A DNA stretch of 64,000 bases from Marsupella aquatica (taxonomy: Eukaryota; Marchantiophyta). Shown here piece after piece: positions 19,791 through 31,267 of this stretch (the first letter of the stretch is position 1; each line of letters opens with the position of its first letter). The DNA lies in assembly GCA_973895155.1 (NCBI GenBank), contig OZ316897.1:13826001-13890000 (forward strand), in the 5' to 3' direction. Under the pieces are notes generated by a model. That model saw only the letters and a program-made list of their open reading frames with translations. It was not told the origin of the DNA and did not search any database. The position numbers and the translations under genes were made by a program.

Positions 19791-22700
19791 TCACAAATTC
19801 TCTTCTTCAAGGTCGTCTGGTACATGCAATTTCTCAATGGCAATCTGCAACACGATAGGTGATCTTTCAGTCTACTATAAACGGAGGTAACAATAACTTA
19901 GAATCCAATTACAGTCGGCAGTAACATGACTTTTCACAAAGACTTGGAGGATGATTTATTTCGTTTATTAGAATCTACTAGTGTTGAGGATGCTGAGGTT
20001 CACAAGCCCCAAGGGCCTCAGACAAAGGGTACGAGATGGCAAAACAGGTAAGGTCCATTTTGTCTAAGCAGCCTCACAAACAAGATAGACAAAGGGTACG
20101 AGATGGCAAAACAGGTAAGGTCCATTTTGTCTAAGCAGCCTCACAAACAAGAACTAACCTTGATGAGGTTCACATCAGCAGTTGAAGGCTTGAGATCCAG
20201 AGCAATCAAAAAATGATACATCGCTTTTTCGGGAAAATCCAAACGCTTGTAGATTTTGCCCATCAAGAAGAAGACACTGCTTTCACGTGGAGCAAGTTCT
20301 TTCAACTGCTCAAGTACCTCAAGAGCCTCATGATACCTTTCTTCACTCATGAGCACATTTGCTTTCTGATACTTAGGTAAGGGATTTTTCTTGTCTGCTA
20401 AAATAGATTGCTCCAGCAATAACAGCGCCTCCGTATTTTTCTGCAAAATAGCAGCCGCTCAGAACAGTGCTGCAGATTTCTGGAGCAAAGAAATATCACA
20501 GGGCAACTTGTATAGGCCATTCAAAAGATGACATAGTTGACCTAAACTACTTGGAGCAAATAAGCTATTCAAGTCTCACATGATCATCAGATTGAACCCA
20601 AACTGGCCACACTTTGTGAAGCCCTAGCTTTGCTCCATGACTCAGAAAGACCACAACCAAGTCCAAACAACTTAGATCAGTATTGCCTTTCCCGGTACCC
20701 ATATCCAGTCAGCCTTCGAGTCAAGAGCCTCTACTGCCTGGTCTATCAAGACCAGCGTAACCTCTAGGCCAGGTGCAACAGCTTTCCTCCCCAGGAGGGC
20801 TTGCAAGTAATCTATTTGTTGAGTCATGCAATTAGATCATGAAACGCCGTAGTGTTAGGAAGGCATCATACCAGGAAACGTCAGGACTATTGATAGCATT
20901 TGGCTAAAAGGGGATCATTACCTTCAGTGCATGAAGAGCCATTCCCAAATAGCAGTGGAGGACAGAAGAACGAGAGTTTATGTGCAGCGCACACCTAAAA
21001 TGATACTCTGCAAGTTCAAATTTTTCTTGTCGGAAATATATTGTTCCTAGCCCATACCTGCAAAAGTAGCCAACAAAATTCAGCACGTAACCGAAGGACC
21101 TCCATAACCTCGTCGTGACTCTTGAAAAAATATGAAATGAAACTTCCCAGACAGGAAGGAGGCCAGGAGAAGGGGGTGGAATGGAAGCCCTACTAGCTAC
21201 CCACCAAGCATTGTAGTGCCGAGAATCCATTCGAATAGCATTGCGGTAACATGTAAGGCCCTCTTCAAAGTCCTCCATGGCGACATACCTGCAGATTGCA
21301 TTGATAACTTTTGGCATGAAGACACTTCAAAATAACCTCCTGGTACCAAAATTCTTGGCATGCATCTTTTGGAAAAGGACTAGACCACCTGACGGCATTT
21401 TGGGAAAGATACTTACTCATGTCCACAAAGGGTGTAAGCATAGGTAAAGTGTGAATCAATTTGCAGAGCTCGCTGGAAAAACTTAAGAGCAGTCTCATGA
21501 TCCTTTTGCAGACTGAAACAATTGCCCATCACACACCTACACAAACACACAGCTGTCCAACATTTTCACCATTATGAAAAACAGCAAGTTCATGCCAAGC
21601 AGGCAACATTATGCCATGAGCCCTCATACAGAAGTGTCAAATAACAACCACCGGTTGTGCCGAGATCGCTTCATAGCATGTCAACATTTCAACTTCCAGA
21701 TTTGACATCCGGGAGCAACTTATTTGCAATCCCTCTACTCGACATAACACCTTAGAGCATATTCTTATAGCCCGCAACCCACTTGTATTCGCATACAAAG
21801 CTAGACCACAAAAACAGAAATTCATACCAGGCTTGCGGAGATAAACGGTCCATTGCAACTATTTCCTGTGCAAGATAACTGAGCTCCACATCTTTCTTCA
21901 TATGCTGACAGACAAAGAGGCCCACAGCCAAAGCATAGAATGAAAAAACAATTCAACGGAAATAACCATGAGCTGAAGCAAGAGTCTTTCAGATCATCGG
22001 AACGTAGATCAGAGAGAAGTTTTGGGGGCAAGAAGCGGATCATTTTGACGATGGAAGCATGTCATCCTGCTTTTCAAGAGGAAGGACTGATGGGCCGGCA
22101 CCAGCAGACCATGATTATCTGAAAATCAATTTTACTTACATATCTCTAGACATCATAGAGAAGGGAACCTTGAAAAGGTGAAGATCGATGACAAAACATT
22201 AACGGTCATGATGGTGCACCAGCTGCGGAAACTGTAAATTCTTTAAGAAGGTGGATAATAGTTATACGACGAACCAAGGCTATTACAGGAAAGCATCAAA
22301 TTTAATTTTGATAGAAACGATCACAGAACTTACAGCGATAATGACTGATAAAACTGGCTTATCTACTAGCAAAACTACAATTTGTAGTCACTCAAATCTT
22401 GTAGTGGTTAGTTAGAACTTACATAAAGGACGGTAGAGAAAATGTCAGTTCCTTCCACATGGTACGGTGAAATTCGCCTTGCCCAGCTAAATATACGCTC
22501 AGCTTCTGGATAGTCCACCATTTCACAATAGGCCCGTGCAACCTGAAAGCAAGCTGTAATTATCATTGCCACTCTCTCAAACGACCTGTAGGCATACGAC
22601 AAATGGCGAGCTAGTGTTTGATATGCCACCAAAATAGACTTGCCTGTGAGAGAACCCATGCAGTGGCAAACTGTTGCTGAGGGAGTTTCGAAAACGCCAA

Positions 22701-25700
22701 TACGGCTTCCTGGGATATACAAGACAACGTTCAGGCTTAGTGAAGTCTACACAGGCACGTAAGATACTTTCTCAAAGGCGCTTCAGAACATAATCTGCTG
22801 TGATCTTAGATTTGTTATCAAATGATGTTTTCATCACTTACTAGGTGAAGAGAACTTGTGAATTTTGTTTGCTCAAAGTTCATGAGTCATAGATCCAATG
22901 AATTGTGTAAGCGAGGTGAGATTATTAACGGCACAGTAGTGACAAGGTGTCAGACACCACCACTCTCGCTTTGTCAATCTTGAACAAATAATTATCAAAT
23001 GGGCAGTACCTGACAGCGATACTTGCATAGATGTCTAAAACCTTCACCGAGGACTCTGAGAAGATTCATTAGTTCCAATGTTCCATCGGACACCCTTGAA
23101 AAATGATAGACACCTGCAGTTGTTGAACCTGGTCGGCCGCGGAAGTGAGCATCCTCTTCTCCTGTTCCACGCTTACTACTGGGAAAACTAGTATCGTCCG
23201 CTACTGGTGTTTCGAAATTTTCTCCATTCCTTTTGCCTGCACAAAGCACATTCCCGGATTCCCACTCAAAACCATTCTCTGAAGAAAAACTCCCGTCTCC
23301 AATTACAACCTTAGAAGCACTATGTCTCTTGGAACACATCTTCCTGATCCATAGAAGTTTGTCCATCAGCACCACAGCTTTCATCGAAAGCCTACCCTCG
23401 TCAATATTGTTTTCAGAAGATCCAAACGAAAGCCCTTTCCGCACACCACTGGACTGGAGTGCGCTTGTGCCAGAGCCTCTAGCTGTTGATCCTGAAGACC
23501 CGGCCAAAGCATATAGACCACTCCCACTCCCAGATGATGGTGATCCTGGTACAGAACCGCTAGTATTCATAGAACCCATTTGCAAGACAGAACTTTTGCC
23601 GTCTCCAGCAAGCCGCGAGCTGCGCCTCAGCACCGGATCAAATAATCTTCCTGAGACCTATCCATGGCAATTCATTACTGATTAAAATGATCACAAATGT
23701 AGCACAGATAATTTATTAATAATTTCTTGAAAAGTCTGAAAAGTATAGATCTCCATATATTCCTATGTACATACAAGCATATGAATGAGTACATCGCATC
23801 AGATGTTCAAGCGCCCGCTATATCTACCTTCTATTACGTCTAATATTTAACCAGGGCTTCATGGTCCTGCAGCATAATATTCTGACAGTGACCTAGGCGT
23901 TATCACTTAAATAAGGCAAGGACGTATATGCACCTGCGAATATGCAGCGCGTGTAGAGGGTGATCGAATGCTCTGCAGTCATTCGCCGACAAGAAAAGAT
24001 GAAAATGGAAGAGTGAACCAAAAGAGAAAAATGAGAAGAACACCACAGAGAAAGAAGGCGCTCCCAGGACGAACGAAAACTATAACTAAACCTGAAACCC
24101 TTTTGAAGATGTACTCCAGCTCTCTTTACACTATCTTACTGTAGAGAAACACTCCATCCATGTCAGTGACCAGTCATAACAAAAGAGGATAGAAAATCAA
24201 GTCCCAGTGAGACTAGGATCTAATCATGAAGGTTGTGAAGCTACCAGTCTGAAATGATTGGACACAAAAATGCAAAAAACATGTGCGTTAAAGACGGCTC
24301 CAACTAAGGGCTCAAAAGGTCAATTTCTTCCCGACGATATCCAGTAAAGAATTTGGTTACCAATGAATGAAGTTCGCTTTCTTTCTCAGTCATTGCGTTC
24401 AAGAATCCAGCAGGTCCGGGACATATCTAACAAGAAAATGATTTTCACCTTTCGGAATTTTCCTTCATCAACAAATTTCCGGCGTTGTTGTGGATGTCCT
24501 GCAGCCGCAACATTGCCTCTTGTTGGTAATTCAGCTGCTGCAACAATAGATCCACTAGGAAGACTACCTGAAGAAGTCTGCAAATGTTTTACAGAAGTAA
24601 GAGAAACCCCAAGCAGTACCTGGAATCAATGCGAGAAATCTGGGTGGATTTAGCATTTTGGCAGTAGCATTCATTAAATCTTGCGCATGATTCGAAATAA
24701 TAGAAGCGGCTATCCCGCCTTCTGTAACTCGCAGTTTTGTTGACTGATCAAGCTGACAGGATCTACTTGACTGAAGAACCACAAAATGTTCCTCAACCAG
24801 ACGCAACGCTTTGAACTAGTATTTGGCATAACAGCCCTACTGCCTAAGTCATACAGAACCTTTTTTGGCATAACAACTTCTTAATATTGCTTAACGATAA
24901 TCCCCTTATACACATGGTTTATTACACAAGAGGACTAGGGATTTGACAAGCACTCAAAAATTCTTGACATTTCAAAGTTATGATTTCAGTGCACAAGGCG
25001 GATGGCGAGCGAACCTGAGAGGAGCCTCCAGTGGGGGTCACAAATGATAAATTATCTGCAATAGTTGAAATAGTGGGTACGCCAAGCCCAGTGGCGCCGG
25101 GGTTTCCACCCAAAACTATTTCCTCTCCAGAAATAGAGGATGGTAATCTTGAAACTTTTGGACTTCCACTACTTGTGGAAGCTCGAAGTAGAGAATGAGG
25201 CACACTAGCTACGTCAAATTGATCCACACAAAGGGACCCAGGAGCTGCTGTTTGACTTCGAGGTTCCCAGTTCAGTTGCTGCTGTTGTTGCTGCTGCAGG
25301 TTTACCACCGCAGCATCTCCGTACAATTCGGCAGCATCATCCTCAGCACCTGCATTCATTCAAGATGCAACCATCAATGGGCCATCTGAGCACTTGGAGA
25401 GATGGATTTTGTGTGTGATTGGTGTGTGTGTGTGTGTGGTGGTGGTGGTGGGGGACCGGGGGGTCTTGTGAAATTTTGCTTAATTACTCGAAAAACGCTC
25501 ACAAGACTGATATGCAGACTCACCTAGTAAGCATAAATCCTCATAAGCCGACCACAAGAAGGGGTCTAAAGTTAGCGCTTGAGTATAGTAGCCTATAGCC
25601 CCTTGTTTCCTATCTGTCAACCTGAGTATGCACCACAAAACCCACGTTCACATCATCAGATTTTAAGAAGGCAAAGGTTCCCATAGGCACGAGGCCAGCA

Positions 25701-26992
25701 AATCGAAGACAGGACTGCTGGACCTGGTTGAACAGCAGCAGACAGTATAAGATAGAACAGTCTCACTTCATCCTGTAAGTGCTTTGGTTGCTGAATGACG
25801 TTACATCAAAGTCAGACTTACCTACAAATTAATCCTAGCATGTAATATCCACATGCTCCATTCGGTACCTGCTTAAAAAATTGTAGCAACGTTAGTTCAA
25901 TCCTAAAATTGATGCACCTGTAAGGTGTTGAAGGCCGACAAAAATATACAGTTTTGCTACGAAACACGAAGCCGAAACTCACACTTGTCAAGGAGCCACA
26001 GAGCAGATTTGCCTTTTTGGCACATATTTTCGTGGATCATCAAGAACAAGCGAACTTTTACGAGAGGGCTTGGAGGGAGCACACGACTAAGGAACAAAAC
26101 CATGGTAGCTTACCTCACTTCCAGTTCCGTTCGGATACAACAAAGCAGCTTCTGCCTCGGCCATGCTGTCCATGTCAAAGCACGCCAAAGCAAAGAGGTA
26201 TCGGCATTGCGCAGACTTACTTCCTGGTTCAAAACCACCCATAGCAACATGCGGAACATTTAAAGTCGTTAATGAATAGGAAAGCCCTAAAATTTTGGAA
26301 GAATTTTGGAAGCCAAGAGATACAAAACTGACCATCGCACATTTATGACCCTGAAAATTGGAATTTTGGCCCGAACATCGTCTGTCCAGCCGAAATACTC
26401 GAAGGAAAAATTGCCAGCCGTTTCTGGATCCTTTCTTATTAGCGGTGTTAAAGACGGGAATGGAAAGTACACCCCGTCTCAGCGCATTTTCTTTATAATT
26501 GCACTCTGCACTTAAACGAAGGAAAGACAAGACGTTTCTAGACTAAAGGTTTCCGGGTAATTTGGATTTACCCTCTGTTGTCCCAAGGACAGATATAGAA
26601 AACATACCTTTAAGAATATGATAAGCACGATAACCCTGATTACTCCGAAAGTAACAGGTTGCAAGCAGATGAAGATTATTCTACAAGCCAGGAAGGTATA
26701 AGCATGAATAAAGCAATATTCTCGGAGTAGCCAACGCACCAGCTGCTTGCCACAAACCGTCTGAGCTAGCTAACTACACAGCAGAACGAAGGAGAGACAA
26801 ATGATGGGATTCGTTACCATACAGAGAAAAGTGTCCATTCTTCGCAAAAATGCATAACATCCAGAATTGATAAAGATCATCACTTACATCAGAAGGAAAA
26901 TCCGCGTACAGTCGTTCGCAGAGAAATGTGGCATTACGATACAAATACATTCTGAGAGATGAACACACGGCTTCAATTAGGCTGCCCTCCAT
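19791..26992 (-). CDS. CDC27: APC3/CDC27 (HOBBIT-type) anaphase-promoting complex subunit
   Basis: TPR scaffold subunit of the nuclear APC/C ubiquitin ligase; it binds the CDC20/CDH1 activators. Minus-strand exons in order: 26992-26888, 26680-26608, 26223-26114, 25868-25822, 25621-25524, 25349-25015, 24577-24449, 23657-23010, 22709-22644, 22542-22423, 21904-21828, 21536-21417, 21288-21205, 21057-20922, 20440-20159, 19844-19791. Phases agree and give 827 residues (human about 820, Arabidopsis HBT 744). The N-terminal TPR block (residues 1-150) starts MEGSLIEAVCSSL with YRNATFLCERL. A linker of about 150-510 has seven consecutive glutamines, RRKFVDEGK and GRLFDPVLRRSSRLAG. The C-terminal TPR superhelix (about 510-805) includes LCKYRCQEAVLAFSKLP, LCGHEYVAMEDFEEGL, RHYNAWYGLGTIYFRQEKF and LADKKNPLPKYQKA. 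The C terminus is EKLHVPDDLEEENL. The intron after exon 9 is 300 nt. The intron after exon 10 starts with GC. The junction from exon 6 to 7 is the least certain, because the region 24591-25014 also holds an open frame. Confidence 0.95.
20021..20151. repeat. 67-bp tandem duplication in last CDC27 intron
   Basis: Units begin GACAAAGGGTACGAGATGG at 20021 and 20088 and are almost identical. The second unit ends within about 8 bp of the splice donor of the last intron (exon ends at 20159 on the minus strand), so the duplication lies next to the donor side of that intron. Confidence 0.9.
22642..22643 (-). other. GC splice donor in CDC27
   Basis: The exon ending in the codons for TAWVLSQ is followed by CAG/GCAAGT, the consensus of the minor GC-AG intron class. 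The next exon starts GTTGCACGGGCC after a TTTCAG acceptor, with matching phase and strong family conservation on both sides, so the GC donor is well supported. Confidence 0.85.
25422..25453. repeat. GT and GGT microsatellite in CDC27 intron
   Basis: A (GT)8-type run is followed directly by GGT repeats and a G run on the plus strand, inside the intron between the exons 25621-25524 and 25349-25015. Confidence 0.9.
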
Positions 26993-28000
26993 CTCGGCGG
27001 CAACCCTAATTAAATAGTTCGCATTCACCAACTACTATGCTTACGCAAATCTCCGTTTGCCCCTCCGATTCGCGTCCATTCTCCCCTCCACTTCCGCATA
27101 AGCCTCATCCACCTTCTCCGCCGCCATCAATACTAATCGACAACAACCCCACTCAGACATTCAACAACACATTTCAGCTGCTGATGCTATTTCTACGCAT
27201 CAACCATTTCTGCCACCATCACTTCCTGTCCGTCCACTGCTCCACCCGAGTCCTATCCTTCACCGCCAGTAATCCTCATCCTATCGGTTCCTCGATTCCA
27301 TCCTCCATCCGCCGAAATAATGACACTCCACAGCGTCACCGAGTGAGCTCATCAACTTCCACAGCCTGCCTACAAGCCGTTCCGTGGACAGCTACCAGAT
27401 TCCCCGGCGAAGGGAGGAAGCGTGGGGCGAAGAGATGAATCGCCACATAGGATTCTGTTCACGTGAAAATTCAAACTAATTTCAAATTTCGGTGTTGGCC
27501 TCCATTCCTCTAGCTCGGAGGGAATACTTCCCAACACCAACACGCACAACAATCTAACAATCGCAACACGCCTCTGTGAGCTGTTCACATTGCCGACACA
27601 CAAAAAACAACAGCAGGAGTCGAAATGTTGCGGAAACCACGAATATATCGATCAGTTCACAGACGACAGAGAGAAAAACACAGCAAGAGAAATGCGCCGT
27701 CGCTCCGATTCACACTTCTCTCGTAGATATCTATATCTCCAGAGCAGAGGAACTCTTGTCTTCGAGCGGACTACGAAGTGCACAAGAACTTGACTAGCCA
27801 GTACAAGAGCACAGGGGAGCATCGAAGACCATACAAGAACATCATAGTGTATCTCCAAGATCAGACGAGGTTATACGAGAACATTACAGTGTGTTTGGAA
27901 GAAGACAAGAACAGTACAAGAACAAAACCGAGCACGTTCTCTGGACGAGAGAGAGAGAGAGAAATTATTAGGGCTAGGCAAATTTGAAATCCTGGGCCCG
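26993..28000 (-). promoter_or_regulatory. Presumed CDC27 leader and promoter
   Basis: The sequence upstream of the CDC27 start is strongly pyrimidine-rich on the plus strand (purine-rich on the transcribed sense) from about 27060 to 27330, which is common in plant 5' leaders. Open frames on the plus strand here are low-complexity by-products. A GA microsatellite lies at about 27948-27961. The exact transcription start is not visible. Confidence 0.4.
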
Positions 28001-28427
28001 CGAAGAAACGACTTGTGGTGGAGGAGAACATGAACCGCCGATTATACCCATCCGACGGCCGGGCTGAGAGAGTGGGATCGGTGCTGTACCATATTCCCGT
28101 TAGGAATTTATTTATTCATGAATATTTTTTAAAATTTAATGTTGGACTCTTTCCACTCCGTAATTAGACTCTGTTGCCCTTATGGAGGGGCGTGAAGGGT
28201 TTTTCCTTTGCAAATGGGTTTTAGGGGTTTTAGTTTTTGCTACAAATAAGATAATTCTCCAATTTCAAGTTACTTTTCACTAAAGTAAAGTGGGAGATGG
28301 ACACAGAATTTGCTGCAAAGCGAGGATAGATTTCCAAAGGTTGGATGGACTGGTGTAAAATATTAAAATAACTGGGTAGCATCATTTACAGTTTTGACTG
28401 AAATGTGACCTTCACAAAGGTATTTGC

Positions 28428-28461
28428 TTGATGGACCCCCAAAATGAAACTTGTTATTTGA
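28428..28461. repeat. Dispersed repeat related to 31.08 kb element
   Basis: GCTTGATGGACCCCCAAAAT and the following bases match the phrase at 31083-31116 with few differences. Further shorter echoes occur near 28480 (GGTCCATCAACGG) and 29838 (TTTACTTGATGG), and GATGGACCC recurs at 63.67 kb. Confidence 0.6.
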
Positions 28462-29227
28462 TCGCGGTCCAGATCTGAGATGGAAAGGTCCATCAACGGT
28501 CCAGATTGGGGAAAAGTATTGAGGGGATTAATTAAATAAACTTTTTCCAGAAGGAGGTCTACTAAGCATATCTCTCTCACAAAAGTGAAATGTAATTTCA
28601 AAGAGTGATAATTTTTTGGTAGCAGGGTCATTTGCAAAAGTTAAGCATCCTAAAAGTGGCACAATATGAAAAATATCACCAAAGATTTGCATGAAAATAA
28701 TTTGGCAACCAAGTGAAAATATAAACAAAACCAGTTTTTCAAGAACAAACACTAAATCTCTTTCCTAAAAACTTTCAACACTAAAGTTTTCCGGAAAACT
28801 CATGGTGTTTGGTTTGTTAATCCCTTTGGAATCATTTTTGTAAATGCTCCGTGCACAAATAGACCTATAAACAAAGGTTGTGACATATTTGTGCACTTTC
28901 GCAAAAATCATTTCAAGAAGAACCTCTCCAGAATCTTGCTTAACCAGGCATGACAGGTGGCACTTCCTAACAAAACTGGCAGATATGAAGAAAGCAGCAA
29001 AGAGAAAAGCTTTCCATGAAAATGTTTTGGCACCCAAAATATTTTAGAAACCTTTTCCAATATTTTTGAAAACAAGCAACCACACATACAAAAGGTAAGA
29101 CTGAGTTTATGGAGTGACGTTGGTAATGTAGCAGCATTGTCTCACTTAGAAGGGCCCGGCCTAAAACTATATTGAAAGTGATTAATGGGGATCATAAATA
29201 ATCCAAATCATTGCACGTAACGTGTGG

Positions 29228-29283
29228 CCATATAATGATCTCCCCAAGGATGCAACCATATAATGATCTCCCCAAGGATGCAA
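29228..29283. repeat. 28-bp perfect tandem duplication
   Basis: Two adjacent units CCATATAATGATCTCCCCAA plus GGATGCAA (29228-29255 and 29256-29283). Confidence 0.9.
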
Positions 29284-31078
29284 CTATTGAGTCGAAGACT
29301 CTTCTTGTAAAGTAAACCAAGGTTACATATCTAGATGTGTTATTTAACTCTAGAGACCAATATTGGTTATAGTTTGTAGTAGTAGATATGGAAGGATTAT
29401 AGTGTCACCAAAGTCAATGAAATCTTTCTTTCTAGGGGGTCTCACTATATGGATGCCTCCCCATCACTTGCGACATTTTTAGGCCTCGGACCCCCTAAAA
29501 TGTATAAATAAATAAATTATTTATCAACCCCTACAAAGTTAGAATATTTTAAAAATTTGGTTATAAGTACCCTAATGTTCTTATAAGTCTCAAAATTGAA
29601 TTTAAAAGACCCTATTGTTCTTCTAAAAAAATTCTTAAATCTTTTTTCAAACTAATAAAATGACCCTATACTTCATCACATGTGATATGTCATTTTTGTG
29701 GAAGTGAAACCCCCGAGTTTTCTTTGGGCCTTAGCTAGAAATTAGATTGCACCAACTTGAAGGTACAAGTAATGTGCATTCTTTCTAGATGACCTCATGA
29801 TATTCCCAATGATATTCATAAGGCACACATTTACTTGATGGGGGTGCAATTCAACTGAAGGCTTTGGTCTTCACAGGGTCTTTAGGTTCGTAAAATTTAC
29901 TTCATGGTGTGTTCTTTGTTTGCATTGAATGGTATGCTTGACCCCCATCGAGGGATTCAGAAACTTTAAACCCCATCAAGTCAATCTCTCTCAAGATAGC
30001 TCACAACATCATTTTTGTTAGATTCTGTCAAAAACAATTATTGTCTGACTGTGAAAAATTGTGAGAACATTCATGACTGCAGACCATGAGACGACACAAG
30101 TATGAGGCTGGCCCTCTCGAAGGTCTCACTCTCATATCTAACACACAAAGCTTGTGGATAATAAGCTCACAAAACTTAAGAATTTTAAAATTATTTTTAT
30201 TCCTATCTTGCAATCTCTTGGAATATTTCTCACTATTGAATTTTGTATCTCTAGTTTTTCTAAAACAATTCTCCAAATTGGATCTAAAGAGCCCTAATGT
30301 CTATTCCACAAAACCTATAAGTTTCTCCTTGAACTCAATAAAAAAAACCCTTATCCTTCTTTGCGGATGGGTAGAAAAACATAAATGAGAATTGACCATC
30401 CCTGTGCATTGTACCAATATCCCTGTGTGCATTGTACCAATATCATGACAGTGTAAGTTCCTTTGCAAAGTTCCTGTATCCATTTCTATGAAAGTCATGA
30501 TAGTGTAAATTAAGTATGTAAAGTTTACAGATTTGATATACTTTGTACTCTTGATGGATCACAAGCTACAATTACCTCATAAGTAATAGTGTAAAATGTT
30601 TGTGTTCATGTGACCTTTGACTTACCTAGTTGCATCATTCAACCACCTTGGAGATTTATCTTGATTGCATGATTCTGATTGAAATTTCCAGTATTGTAGT
30701 GGCATCCGTCCAAAGAACCTTGACCAGATGTTGTATTAATTTCCTCTCAACGGTTTGAATTGATTTCCCTACATGCATTGGGCTCTCAATTAGTTGATTC
30801 ACGCTGACCATCCCATGCATCATCGATGAATCTCAGAACCCTGAGACCCCACTAAGATTAGTGTAAACCCTTCAATTGAAATTATCTCATATATTTTTAA
30901 TAATTAATAATTATAACCATCATGCTAGATATATTGAGTTTAAGAATATTTTCATTTAAATATTATTTTGTATGATCGATTAGCTTAGTTACATGAGATG
31001 GGCCCATGGTTCAGAATATAAAGTTTATGGTTTATACCCTCTTCTTTCTTGTCAAAGTGGAATCTCATAACTTGATAC

Positions 31079-31267
31079 ATTTACTTGATGGACCCCCAAA
31101 ATGAAAAGTGTTATTAATTTGATGGACCCCATCAGTAAAATGAAAAGTGTTATTTGAGAAACCCCATGAGTAATTCAGACACTTGATAGACCTTTAGTCA
31201 ACTTCCCTAAACCCTCAGATTGGGGTTAATTGGGGAAAAAACTTCAGTTGAGGTCCATCAAGTAAAT
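31079..31267. mobile_element. Small MITE-like element, 189 bp
   Basis: ATTTACTTGATGGACC at 31079-31094 is perfectly inverted at 31252-31267 (GGTCCATCAAGTAAAT). Inside, the phrase AAATGAAAAGTGTTATT is duplicated. Related sequence occurs elsewhere in the window, as expected for a dispersed short element. No clear target-site duplication was found, so the transposon class is unknown. Confidence 0.5.

Noticed and set aside
24620-24770. Extra CDC27 exon
   Set aside because: Its phase conflicts with the next exon and it would leave a 29-nt intron, too short for plants.
27037-27438. 133-codon plus-strand ORF upstream of CDC27
   Set aside because: Low-complexity proline, serine and histidine product of the pyrimidine-rich antisense leader.
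29228-30432. CRISPR-like array of short repeats
   Set aside because: Only two-copy tandem duplications without regular unique spacers, in a plant nuclear context.
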